A stretch of DNA of 64,000 bases from Lentinus brumalis (Eukaryota > Basidiomycota > Agaricomycetes > Polyporales > Polyporaceae), in assembly GCA_001792895.1 (NCBI GenBank), contig MARA01000001.1, forward strand, positions 434,001-498,000, read 5' to 3'. The notes under the pieces are model-generated. The model searched no databases, was not told where the DNA came from, and worked only from the letters and a program-made list of their open reading frames with translations. Made by a program: the position numbers and the translations under genes. Below, one piece after another: positions 1 through 9,878 of the stretch. How positions within the stretch are numbered: the first letter of the stretch is position 1; each line of letters begins with the position of its first letter.

Positions 1-1
1 T

Positions 2-1918
2 ATTCCGCGAAAGGGCGCCCGTTGTGCGCCGCAATCCGAGATCGTGTGGCGAACATGGGAGAAGGATGATTGGGAGGTGGATTCCTGCGGCGTTGCGCGG
101 CTCGGCATGCTCAAACGCTCCCTGATTCACGAACTCGAGGGCGCTGCGGAGCGGGCGATAGACGCGGTGTATGCATGCAGGCAAGATTATGTCGCAGTCA
201 ACGAATCTGTCCTACTCCTCGTCCTGTGCGTCCGTCAATGCCTGGACCGTTTGCGGCTGCTGCCCTCCGAACGCAGTGTCATCATCGCCTTGGCCGCTCA
301 TGTGCAGCGACTCGTGCTAGAGCTCGCAGGAGTGCAGCTGTACCTCGAGGTTGTATGTGACCGCATTTCATCCAAACGCGACTACCGACTCGATGTCTTG
401 GATGTAGTTGGCGCGTTCACGTCAGATCCCAGCTGCGCCCAGCTTCTCCACCGCGTTGGCATCCCCGTCTGGTTCCAGCAGCATTTGACGCCACTGACGC
501 GCTTCTGGGGCGTCGCAATGCTCACCACCCTCCCCATCGCCTTCTCGTCGGTCCCGTCCTACCCCCGTCTCGTCCTCGCCATACGAGATTTGTCTGGTGC
601 CCTCAACACGCCGGGAGAATGGCAACGTACGATGCACGCGATCGTCCGCCGACAGCTATGTTCCTCCCGCCTGCCAGAACTGATTGTCGCCGAGGACCAC
701 GACGATGACGCTGTCGTCGGTCACAAGCGGGCCCGTGTGGAGACGCAGTGGACACATGAGTGGGACTCGGCGATCGGCCGGCCGAGGCCTACGTTGGTCG
801 TTCAGAACCCGCGCAAGTCCGGCACCCTGTCCCATTTGCTGCCAATCGCGCCGCGCACGGTGGCCGAGGGCAAGCGTATCCAGTCCAAGTCTCGCAAACC
901 ACTCCCGCCAGCTCCGCGCCGATCCAACGATCGTCCCTGCTTCACGATGAACCCCTTCCGTCAGCATTACGCGTCGTATCTGCTGACTCACAGCCGTGCT
1001 TGGGCCAGCGCCCTCGACGCTATCGGTCCTCTCCCCCAGCCATCGAAATCCGTGAAGTATTTCCTCCCTCCCCCTTGGCTCCTCGACCGTTTGCGTGGCT
1101 ATCCGGTGTCGGGTGACAAACTGAGTCGCTATGTGCACCACTGGCTCTCCATCCGCAAGTTCTGTCGCATCCGCTTGTTCGACCGCTCCATTGCGGGACG
1201 ACCCCTGACCATACAGGAGTGGCGAGATGCGCTGTGGGGCGATTACAGTCTGGACGCCTCCGGTGACGGCGACAAGCCTGGGCCGAGCACATCCAACGGC
1301 GGATCCGATCGACTCAAAAAACGTCATCAGCTCAAGCAGAGTTTACGCCAGCTTTTCGGGAATGTGGCTGCACTGACGTCTTACGACCCGGCTGCTCGCC
1401 CGGAGTTCGACCGGCAGCTGGTGTGCCCTGACGTGGTTACATCCCATGTCGACATTCACTCCCGGATCGTCTGGGAGCTTCACGAGAGTAATTGGCGATG
1501 CGAACTGTTGGCTCTGGATGCTGTTATGGTCGAGTCAATGGACTGGCCTGAGCTGTTGCGCTGGACGCGGGAGTCGCACATCTCTGAGGTATGGGGACCA
1601 CCCCGATCCGGCGTAAACATCGCCCCGGACGTCGAGGTGGTCGAGAGTCCTTGCTGGCCGGAGCCTGCTGACGAGGACTGGACCCTTGGCAGAGGCCCTC
1701 TCCGCGCCTTCGTGGACCTCCTCTCGCGATGGAAGACTTGTCCGCCTGACCTGCGATTCGCTCCTAACCACGTCGAGACGTGCGGGCGTACAGAATATGG
1801 GCGCATTCAGAGCGAGGCCGTTACTTTCTACGTCAGAACGTTTGTTGAAGTCTTCGAGCGACTGCCCATCCCTCCCGTACCTCGCCCTCCTCCCCGGAGG
1901 GACGCCGGACCGCCGTAG
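2..1918 (+). CDS. Unknown protein, 5' end cut by window edge
   Basis: The reading frame is open from the left edge, so the true start lies outside the window; the 638 visible codons end at a TAG. There is no in-frame ATG near the edge, only a GTG at 44. No catalytic motif is recognised. Visible features: a Leu-rich helical N-terminal half, an acidic-basic patch around 690-745 (DDDD followed by HKRARVE, a possible nuclear signal), Pro and Arg-rich linkers, and a conserved-looking Trp-rich C-terminal third (WELHESNW, WPELLRWTRESH, VWGPP) before a Pro/Arg tail. Codon use and the lack of introns over 1.9 kb argue for a real exon. It is followed after about 250 bp by another gene on the same strand. 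I recall similar hypothetical proteins in polypores but cannot assign a role; function unknown. Confidence 0.7.
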   Translation: MPRKGARCAPQSEIVWRTWEKDDWEVDSCGVARLGMLKRSLIHELEGAAERAIDAVYACRQDYVAVNESVLLLVLCVRQCLDRLRLLPSERSVIIALAAHVQRLVLELAGVQLYLEVVCDRISSKRDYRLDVLDVVGAFTSDPSCAQLLHRVGIPVWFQQHLTPLTRFWGVAMLTTLPIAFSSVPSYPRLVLAIRDLSGALNTPGEWQRTMHAIVRRQLCSSRLPELIVAEDHDDDAVVGHKRARVETQWTHEWDSAIGRPRPTLVVQNPRKSGTLSHLLPIAPRTVAEGKRIQSKSRKPLPPAPRRSNDRPCFTMNPFRQHYASYLLTHSRAWASALDAIGPLPQPSKSVKYFLPPPWLLDRLRGYPVSGDKLSRYVHHWLSIRKFCRIRLFDRSIAGRPLTIQEWRDALWGDYSLDASGDGDKPGPSTSNGGSDRLKKRHQLKQSLRQLFGNVAALTSYDPAARPEFDRQLVCPDVVTSHVDIHSRIVWELHESNWRCELLALDAVMVESMDWPELLRWTRESHISEVWGPPRSGVNIAPDVEVVESPCWPEPADEDWTLGRGPLRAFVDLLSRWKTCPPDLRFAPNHVETCGRTEYGRIQSEAVTFYVRTFVEVFERLPIPPVPRPPPRRDAGPP

Positions 1919-2174
1919 CCCTCTTTTTTCGGTGACGCCTGACTTGTAGTGATCGACACCAGCTTGTACATTTTGGCACGGACCTCAAATAATTCCAGAT
2001 TGTTTTCCCCTTCCCCGCCGCCGCCTGAGCGCTCGACACGATGTCGCTGGGCATGCTGGACTTCACGGTCTCGGGGTGCGCTTTCCACTGACCTGCAGCG
2101 AACGCCCCTACCGAAGGTGCGTTACTCAACAGCCCCCGACCTCGCGATGTGCTAACCAGATGTGCAGATCTATA

Positions 2175-4604
2175 ATGGGGGCCACTCGACTGCGCGACGA
2201 TGAAGCAGACTTCATCGAGAGCATGCGCGTCTCGGCAGAGATTCGCAACATCAACGATGGGTCCCGCGGGTCAATGACACGCGCTGCACGGCGCACCGAA
2301 GAGCTGTACTTGGAGCGGTTCAGCGGCAATCTCCCAGGCGAGACTGAGGCGGAGTTTCATGAGAGACGCAAGCACAAGAAGTCCGCGAAGAGGTTGACAG
2401 CGGAGAGTGACGAGGAACGGGACGCGCGGTTGAAGAAGATCGACGAGGTGAGTTATTTCCTTTGAGGCTGCGAGCCGCCGTTCACAGGATGTCGTAGCGC
2501 ATATTGGGCGTATTCAAGCGGCACAGCGCCAACTTTTCCCGCCGCAAGAAGGGAGGGGCAAGTGAAGAAGACCAGAGCAGCAGTCCCCCAGCCCCGTTAG
2601 CCGCCAAATCGAACCCGTATCGCGAATTCCAGCAGAGCCAGCATCCAGCCAAGCCGAAAATGCACATCGACGTTGGAACGCCACGCGACGAAGCCATGCG
2701 CAAGTACAATCAAGAACTCAAGCACGCCTACGACCACCTACCGGCCGCAGACCTGGCACAGTTCGCGGCCCAAGCTAACGCCAAGCGCGCTATATACGAG
2801 AGTGATCCCCAACGTGAAATACGTCGGGCAAAGTAAGTGGAATGCCGTGCCGGTGTGCATTCGGGCTCATCCTCTGATATTGCAGACATGCCGAGGAAAT
2901 GCCTCTGGTTGTTGAGCGCACCCAACAGAATTGGCAGCGGCAGTCGGGTTGGGTGGGCATGTGTGTCCTGGGCGGGCTGGACGAGCATGGCGAGTTAGTT
3001 GGGACCTTGTGAGTAGTCGCCCCCCCCCCTTCCTTCGCAACTTGCGCCGTCGACTAAGTTGCTTCAGTCCCTCAACTGGCAAGGACCGTTTCGGGCTCAC
3101 GTTCGAGGAACGCCTTGCGCGAGAGTTCGGCACATCCACAACGTATATCCGCCTAACCTTCTCCAAGTGGCTCGGCGACATCTTCGATGGTGCGCACGCC
3201 TTGTCCTGTACACCGTACTTGACCTCATCTACTCATTTCAGCTCCCGTGCCTCCCGAGGGCGCACATGTTGCTGATGCCCCCAGTAAGTCAACATAATCT
3301 GCGCTCCAGGACCATGCTGACGACACTCCGAGGACAGCGCATGCACTCCCTATCCCTCTACCAATAGCCCCTGCGCCAACAATGTCGCGCCAAGTCGTCG
3401 CGACGCAACCTACGGCCGTCTGTTCTGAGCCAGGTCGGGGCGGTACCAGCCTTAACATTGCCTCTGCCACGGCCGCCGCTGTAGACAGTGGTAACAACGG
3501 TACTGCTGTGCAGCAGCCTGCACCCGAGTCAGCGATCATCGCAGCATCCTCCGTCTCGCCTACACCCTCGCTTCTGCACGCGGACAATCCTGCAAGTAGT
3601 TCAGGTCCTACGATTGGCGAGGACCGGACGTCCCCTGTTCCGCGCCAAAGGTCCGGAGGAACCACCCATGTTCGCCCGGCCTCTCCTCTTGCAGGCAAGG
3701 ACACCGTCACGTCTTCGACTCGCGACCCGGACCTGGAGGATAGCGACAGCGACTTTGATACGGATCGAGATCTTCCAGGTTCCCTCACCCAGATCGTAGC
3801 CGCACTGGAGCGTCCCAGAGTCGCGCTGGTGCCCCCGCTAGTTCCGTGCGTCCTGCTTGTCCCGTCGATCGCTCAATGAGACTGACTATGTCATGCAGCA
3901 CACTCGTTCTCCCCGGTATTTCCGGCGCACATGCCCAGCCAGCCAAGGGCCAACCGAAGCATAGACAGCGAAAATCCGTATCCACCCCGGCCGAGGCCGA
4001 AAGTCGTGATGACACTGTCGTCCCCACTCAGTGAGCCGCGTGCCCGTCTCTCTATCTACGTCGTTGTTGATCCACTATGCATCAGGAAACGTGGCAAACG
4101 CTCCGGGGCCCGCACGAGCCACGACGGCAAGTCTCAGCGGGAGAATGAGGTACCAGAGCTGTGCGCGTCAGACCAGCCTTCCGTCGCCAAGAAGCAGAAG
4201 ACCGCCGCCAAACTGAAGAAAGTATCCCTTGCGCCGACCACGACGAAGCGGAAGCCACCGGGGGTGCAAAGACGCCTGCCGCCACAACCGTCCCCGAACC
4301 GGCCGCTAAGTCGAAGGGTCCGTCTGCGAAACCGAAGGCCGTTCCCTCGAAAGCCAAAGCCATTGTGGACGACAATCCTTCCGTGGTCACTCGAACCGGG
4401 CGCATCTCCAAGCGTACGGCGCGTGACCTCGGGGAGAGTCCGTGAGTCCTTCCCCACATGCACCCCACTGTGACCACATCGCTAACCATGCATGTCAGTG
4501 ATATGTGCGCTGCGAAGCGCCTTCAGGACGGCAAGAACACACAAAAAAGGAAGGATCGCAATGAGGGCCTCGCAGACACGCAGCGGTCCAAGAAGCGGAG
4601 GTAA
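2175..4604 (+). CDS. Ten-exon basic protein of unknown function
   Basis: Exons 2175-2447, 2519-2832, 2886-3008, 3068-3189, 3242-3283, 3338-3845, 3899-4030, 4086-4221, 4272-4441 and 4499-4604 join into one 641-codon frame; introns are 50-71 nt. The start at 2175 is the first ATG of the conserved-looking exon; an ATG at 2041 with two tiny extra introns is an alternative. In order the protein has a charged N-terminal region (DDEADF, ARRTEELYLERF), a short helical HMG-box-like stretch (KYNQELKHAYDHLPAADL), a module with GWVGMCVLGGLD and GKDRFGLTFEERLAREFG ending SKWLGDIF, then a long Ser/Pro/Thr and Lys-rich tail ending in RSKKRR, a likely nuclear signal. The FGLTFEE..FG..WL module is familiar to me from uncharacterised Agaricomycete proteins. 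The exon 8-9 intron uses an AAG acceptor; without it the frame would be broken. Function unknown, nuclear location inferred. Confidence 0.7.
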
Positions 4605-5006
4605 CGACGCTGTGCATACGTTCTCATAGATAAAATCAGCCGCATTTTCATAGAGGTAGTGTTGCGACTGCTTCGAGAGGTACTACGATCTCAGAAGGTA
4701 CCGTCATGTAACCCTCTCCCAATGCGCTGGACTCGAACGTTACGGCGCGGTTGAATGACAATCGCGCCTGCTTACCGTATCCGATACTCGACCGATGGAG
4801 CGGATCCGTTCCGGCCGGCGGAGCAGATCTGAGTTTAGGCCTTTCCGCGGACATCCCTCTCCCGTTTGGTTTTTTTTTTCAGCGATCGGGCCGCCAGAAA
4901 ATAAGTTGTTCACTCATATATACCCGCGGTCCTCTCTCTCTCGTCCCCTCGTCCACTCTCCAACGAAACAGCGCCTCAGCTCATCCTTCGAGATCTCTCG
5001 TCCGCT
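4605..5006 (+). promoter_or_regulatory. Upstream region of the 5007 gene with TATA-like site
   Basis: This 400 bp gap holds no gene. A TATA-like tract (cactcatatatacccg, about 4911-4926) lies 80-90 bp before the ATG at 5007 and is followed by a CT-rich stretch (tcctctctctctcg), the usual layout of a fungal core promoter. A T10 tract is at 4870-4879. Inferred from position only. Confidence 0.45.
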
Positions 5007-8000
5007 ATGTCTCACGCCCTCCCTGCACGCAAGGTGGCCGGCAACAAGACGGGGCCTGTGCGCCGCCCTCGCAAGCAAGCCCGACAGGTCGAACCCAAGG
5101 GCTCCAGCGGGGACTACTCCGAAGCTCTGAGGAACAAGTGTCGCCGGGGAGCTCTGCATCGCAAGCCGGCCGACCTCCCGCGCTGCCCCGAGTGTGAGAC
5201 CAAGGGGTCTGTCGTCACAAGGCTCGGTTTCAACAAAAGGTTGGCAGCGAAATGGTACCAGACGGTAAGCATCTCCATGCTCGGGCGACATATCCTTCCT
5301 GACCACGGCCGTCCTCAAGTGCACCCACACCGTCAAGAACTTGCAAGGGCAGACGGTTAAATGCTCGTACTTCAAGGTCCCTGCCCAACCGCTTCCCTCG
5401 AAGAAGCAAGTCGCTGCCATTGAACGGCAACGCACGGCCGACCTCGCAGCTCTCGCAGTCACCAAGGCGGAGCGAGCGGCTCAGCGTGCTCAACGTGAGG
5501 CCGAGCAGCACCCCGAGGACGATGAGCTACAGCTTCAAGTTGCGCTCGCCAAGAAGGCCCTTGAACAGGCCGTCGCTGAGGCGAAGGTCGCCCAGGAGCT
5601 TGTGCAACAGGACGACGAGCGTGGCTGGGAGACGACTCCGCCCCCTCAGGTGTGTGTCCCTCGGACACTGCTTTCGTGTATGCTGAGTACTCATTCGACC
5701 TGCGTTGCAGGCCTCTTCTTCCCGAGTCACCTTGGATATCGCCAATCACTCTTCGGCGACCTCGATTCGCACGTCGACCTCTCAGGCGCAACTCGAGCAC
5801 GATCGCGAAGTCGCCATGAACCTTCAGAACAGTCTCTGGGACGCCGAGACGAACGACAGTCCCGAATCAACCAAAACTGGCAACACATCTTCAGATGGAA
5901 GACCTCCTCAGCCCGCGGACGGGCACTCGGGTACTCTTACTCTGCCTGTCGACGTACGTGGCATGCAGTCAAGTGCATCCGCTAGTTACTGATCTCTCAG
6001 CAGACTACGAACCGGATGCGTCAAGCTGCTCGTCTTCAGAAACAAGCGGTACGCCCACTCTTGTATCTCTCTGGATTTCTATACTGATTATCGTGCAGGC
6101 GGACTGGTTGGGAGAGGAGTCTGTGACCTCCAAGACCGCTGCGAAGGTGAGTGTCGTGTTCCATCGTATGTCCGATGGCGAGACGAATGCCTTGCCAGGA
6201 CATCGGTCCCACGCCGAGTTCTTCTCCCGTCGACACTCCGACGCCAGCGTCACGTATACGCACGCTGCGCCCATTCCCGATGGCCACCGCTCCGGAGTTC
6301 AATCAGGGGCACGCCAGCAGTACTGGGGGCGTCGAAGGCAATACAGGCAGGACTGCAGTATGGGTCAAGTCGAAGGTGCGTGCTATTTGCCCGTAACGTG
6401 CGTGTACGTGACTGAATAGAAGCTCAGTCGGGTTCGGAGAACAACACCGTCAGAGGCAAGATGGCTACCAACACGGAGGATCGCGGTCACCGGGAGCCGT
6501 CATTCACAGAGACCCCACCTCCTAGCACGCAGGTAAGTGTGATAGTGAACCTACTCCACGAAGAACATCCACTGATGACAACGCGATAGCCCCGTTCTGC
6601 GGACAATACACTCCGCAAGCGCCCCCGGGCACAGTCCTTCACCAGTGTCATATCGATAAGCTCGGACGAGCCGCCGCGTACGCAAGTCAAACGTCCACGC
6701 ACCGAGCACGTACAAGTGAAGCGCGAGATCGGCGAGGAACCCATCACCCCGGTTCGTTCCACGATCGAATCCAACACGAGGACTGGCGGAGACGGTGCGA
6801 GCACAACGTCGAAACCGAAGCCACGCCCGATGCGGAAGAGTACGCGCCCCCCGAATGACACCGCGAGAGCCGAACGCGACACGGTCTCGCCCCATCAGGC
6901 CACCAATGCAACTACTGTCGTCCCTTCCTTGCCCGCTCACGCAACCCCCTTTCCCCACATCGACGCTGCCATCGTCACAGGTCTCGCCCAGCGCGTCGAG
7001 GGTAACTCTCGCATGCGGAACCCACAACGCCGTTCGGACTCGGCCCAGCACATCGACGGCGCGGGTGCCAACAGAGCACACCACCTCGGAGCCACGAATG
7101 CATCTCGGCCGCACCAGCATCCCGTTGCACCCCCCTCCGAGGCCGCGCTATCTTCGGATCGTGAGCTTAGGACGGACGAGTCGACCTTGGGCTCCAGCAA
7201 CAAAGAGAACTACGACGTCGAACTTGGCCCCCGTCGTCCGGGTTCTGCGAGTCCACCCGCACTTGCACCATCCCCTTTCGTCAAACCCAGCGGCGAGGAC
7301 GACGAGTTACCGGAACTCCACCCCGTTCATCCTTCCGACGACGAGGACGCGCCCATCTCCCGTGCTCGTCGTCTTCGCAAGCTGCCGCGAGAAGAAGCCT
7401 ACGTTCATCCCATCACTCACTTTCCGGGAGCGGAGTACGACATCTCTTGCCGCCTGTCGTGTTGCGTCATGGTGGAAGAGACCGAGACCGGCAGGGCTCC
7501 GTGGGAGAGCGACTGGGACTCGGACGACTACAAGCCCGCCGCTCGATCCCCACCGGGAAAGGAACGCGATGCAGAGGGCGAGGGCGAGGTCGAAGACGCC
7601 GTTGACGACGTGGACGCAGACCGTGACGACGCTGCTTCCGACTACGATTCAGGCCGCGATACGCAACACGGGACCGGGGGAATCAGCAGACACTCCAGCG
7701 ATAGCTCCGAGGCTCCGGAGTTCGACGACATCGCAGACGGTGCACGTATGTTGTACGTCGAAGAGTCGGTGGACGCCGCCGCGGAGAAGCCATGGACGCA
7801 TGACATGGACGGGGTCGAGGCATGGTATTGCACGGTGTTCCTCTGGATAGTGGTGAGCACGATCATTTTGGTCTGCCCTGACATGTCATTGATATGAATC
7901 GGTGATCCCTTAGAACGACGGACGCCCGCGTCGAGTGTTGCTATCTATGAACACTGGCGAGACCGAAGTTCGACTATCCGATCGACCCGCTTTCTACTCA

Positions 8001-8405
8001 GCCTTGGGCGGTCTTCGGCCGCGTGAATTGCGGGTATGGGACTTCACTTCGTCCCATTGGGTGACGGAAGCGGTCGACACCTCGCTCTCTGTATCCGAAT
8101 TCGACCAGCACACTCTGCTCATCCGTCTTCCTGCGGTCACGCGCTGCCTGGAGTTCGGGAAGGCGATCACATATGCCGAGGAGCCTTTGTGGCCCGCGAT
8201 CGCCGAGGAGGGGCCAAAGCAGGACGCGCGCGCCGTGGAGGACGCCGGGGAGGAGGGTGTCGAACCTACGGGCGACGAGCAGGCCAACACACCCGATGCG
8301 ACTTCGCAACAAGGCACACCGACGGCGGAGACTATCCAGCAAAACCAGAGCGGGGCTCCGGCCCCGAAGACGAGCCGGAAGGGGAAGGAGGTTGCGCGCG
8401 GGTGA
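5007..8405 (+). CDS. Nine-exon protein with zinc-binding-like N-terminus
   Basis: Exons 5007-5264, 5320-5649, 5711-5953, 6001-6048, 6099-6146, 6199-6375, 6428-6532, 6590-7852 and 7914-8405 all join in phase 0, giving 987 residues. Near the N-terminus a CPEC pair (residues about 58-61), a Trp-Tyr and later Cys residues (CTHTV, KCSYF) are spaced like a GRF-type zinc finger; this is tentative. A coiled-coil Ala/Glu-rich helix follows (residues about 110-185, AQRAQREAEQ, QLQVALAKKALEQAV). The long exon 8 is disordered, with basic nuclear-type motifs (LRKRPRAQS, QVKRPRTEH) and acidic runs. The last exon has a compact segment (RPRELRVWDFTSSHW) and ends in Lys-rich TSRKGKEVARG. All nine exons being phase 0 is unusual. 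Function unknown; nucleic-acid binding is only inferred. Confidence 0.7.
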
Positions 8406-9411
8406 GTGGTCGGCTTGAATAACCCCCATCGTACGTTCCTTGTGTCTTGCTGGGCTCCGCGCCCGATCCCTCCCCTTCACCTGCTCTGTTGCACAACTCG
8501 CCTTCATTGAATCCCTTTCGCGCCCGCTGGCTGTGCGTACGCCATGTTTCCACATCTTTTGCACCTTCGTGCTCGCCCCTTCCTTCTATCGCACCTTCGT
8601 GCTCGCCCCTTCCTTCTATCGGCCGGTCCAATCTTCCAGTTACCATTCTTCATGCTTCAAGAGTGCTTTTATCGTGTTACTTCATCCTTCATCGAATGTG
8701 CGATGACGGACTGTGTCCGTCGTCTTCACCCAGCGATTGTTAGTTCGGCTTCGAAGTTCCCCCTTGCTTCAACTCTGTTCTTTCGCTCCAACTGTGTCCT
8801 TTCGTTCTAACTGTGTTCGTTCGTTGGCTGCGTCCATGGTGTATCCGCGTGCGACTCCGTATGTAGCAGGTGCGCAGATCCGCGTGGCTGTGGCAATGCG
8901 TAGACTTCTTCCTATAACCACATGATCCCGATCTCATATCTTCCTACACTCGGACTTCTATACCGCGTGCGACTTGCTTTGTGATGTGAAGGTCTGACCG
9001 CTCAGCTCTCGCCTCTTTACGTCCTTCTTTGTTGCGGACTTTGTATATCACTTTCGTTCGCCGACTTCGATCTTGGTACGTCCTTCCTCATTGTCTGGAA
9101 CTCAATCTGCGTACTGATATCTCGCTCGGCATCAGGCAGCGCGTGGGATTCTTGGGTTGCATCGGATGCATCAGCGGCGCGACGCCCGGTCACGGAAGCC
9201 ACGACATATCGGTACGTCATCTGCATCCCTTCGATGTGCATCAGAATGCTGATTCTTCTCGCCCGCTCGTCGTACCTACCTTGCCGCTGCTCCGTCGAAC
9301 TCATGACTGACTTCTATATATCGCGCGCTGTCGTTGGCCTTTGCGCTCGCTTCCACGCTATCATCGTTGTTTGTGAAATTTCGCGTCTTTCCCTGTTGGT
9401 CCTTGCCATGG
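8406..9411. other. Gene-free stretch, CT-rich
   Basis: No convincing coding exon is visible on either strand. The sequence is rich in ttcg/ctc runs and contains a 30 bp tandem duplication (see 8561-8620). It probably includes the 3' untranslated region of the gene ending at 8405. Confidence 0.5.
8561..8620. repeat. 30 bp tandem duplication
   Basis: The unit beginning gcaccttcgtgctcgcccct occurs twice back to back (8561-8590 and 8591-8620) with no mismatch. It is in frame in length (30 nt), but no gene is evident across it. Confidence 0.9.
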
Positions 9412-9465
9412 CTACGTACACCGCACTTACTACGTACACCGCACTTACTACGTACACCGCACTTA
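9412..9465. repeat. 18 bp unit repeated three times
   Basis: The unit ctacgtacaccgcactta is present three times in perfect tandem (9412-9429, 9430-9447, 9448-9465). Each unit holds the palindrome tacgta. No gene is assigned here. Confidence 0.9.
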
Positions 9466-9536
9466 TGTCGTAATATGATGGATGCGTCGATTTTACCTAA
9501 TGCGGCAATGCATCCATGCGCCGGTGTCCATCCGTG

Positions 9537-9878
9537 ATGGATGCATCCACCCAACTGAAGCTGCTCAGGGAGGAGGTGCGCCGAGCGCTGACCAGCCCGC
9601 CTCTCGCAGAGCCCCACCTTTATACTCCACCGTCCCCACACGCACGGACCGCAGGGTCCATGGCTGACGCAACTGCAAGTACGGCGGCTCGCCGGATGGC
9701 CGTCATGCTGGCTTCTGGGCGGGTCGCCGCGGTTAATGGGAAGCGACGGTTTGAGGTTCGTAAATCAGACTCGCGTTTCAGGCTAGCGTCGTTTATCCCC
9801 GACCGGCGTCGTGCAGGACGAGGCCATCGTCGCAGTCGCACGTCCAGCCCGTCCAGACCTCCCCCCTGCCCTTGCTGA
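9537..9878 (+). CDS. Doubtful small gene or exon
   Basis: An ATG at 9537 opens a frame with a helical start (MDASTQLKLLREEVRRAL) and an Ala/Arg-rich stretch (TASTAARRMAVMLASGRV). Possible splice signals follow (gtgcag at 9811-9816, gtgagc at 9879-9884), but I could not build a full gene. The next 1.5 kb contains related short segments (atgcgacggctgcag at about 10050, ggacttgagtcga at about 10320 and 10919, gatgcgctaacctcac at about 10808 and 11123), which suggests a decayed, internally duplicated locus. Weakly supported. Confidence 0.2.
   Translation: MDASTQLKLLREEVRRALTSPPLAEPHLYTPPSPHARTAGSMADATASTAARRMAVMLASGRVAAVNGKRRFEVRKSDSRFRLASFIPDRRRAGRGHRRSRTSSPSRPPPCPC

Noticed and set aside
4200..4280. 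Apparent frameshift in the 2175-4604 gene
   Set aside because: A 50 nt intron (4222-4271, gtatcc ... gcaaag) restores one frame of 641 codons, so no mutation is needed.
2..8405. The three-gene block as a DNA transposon
   Set aside because: No terminal inverted repeats, target duplication or transposase motif seen within the window; kept only as a question.
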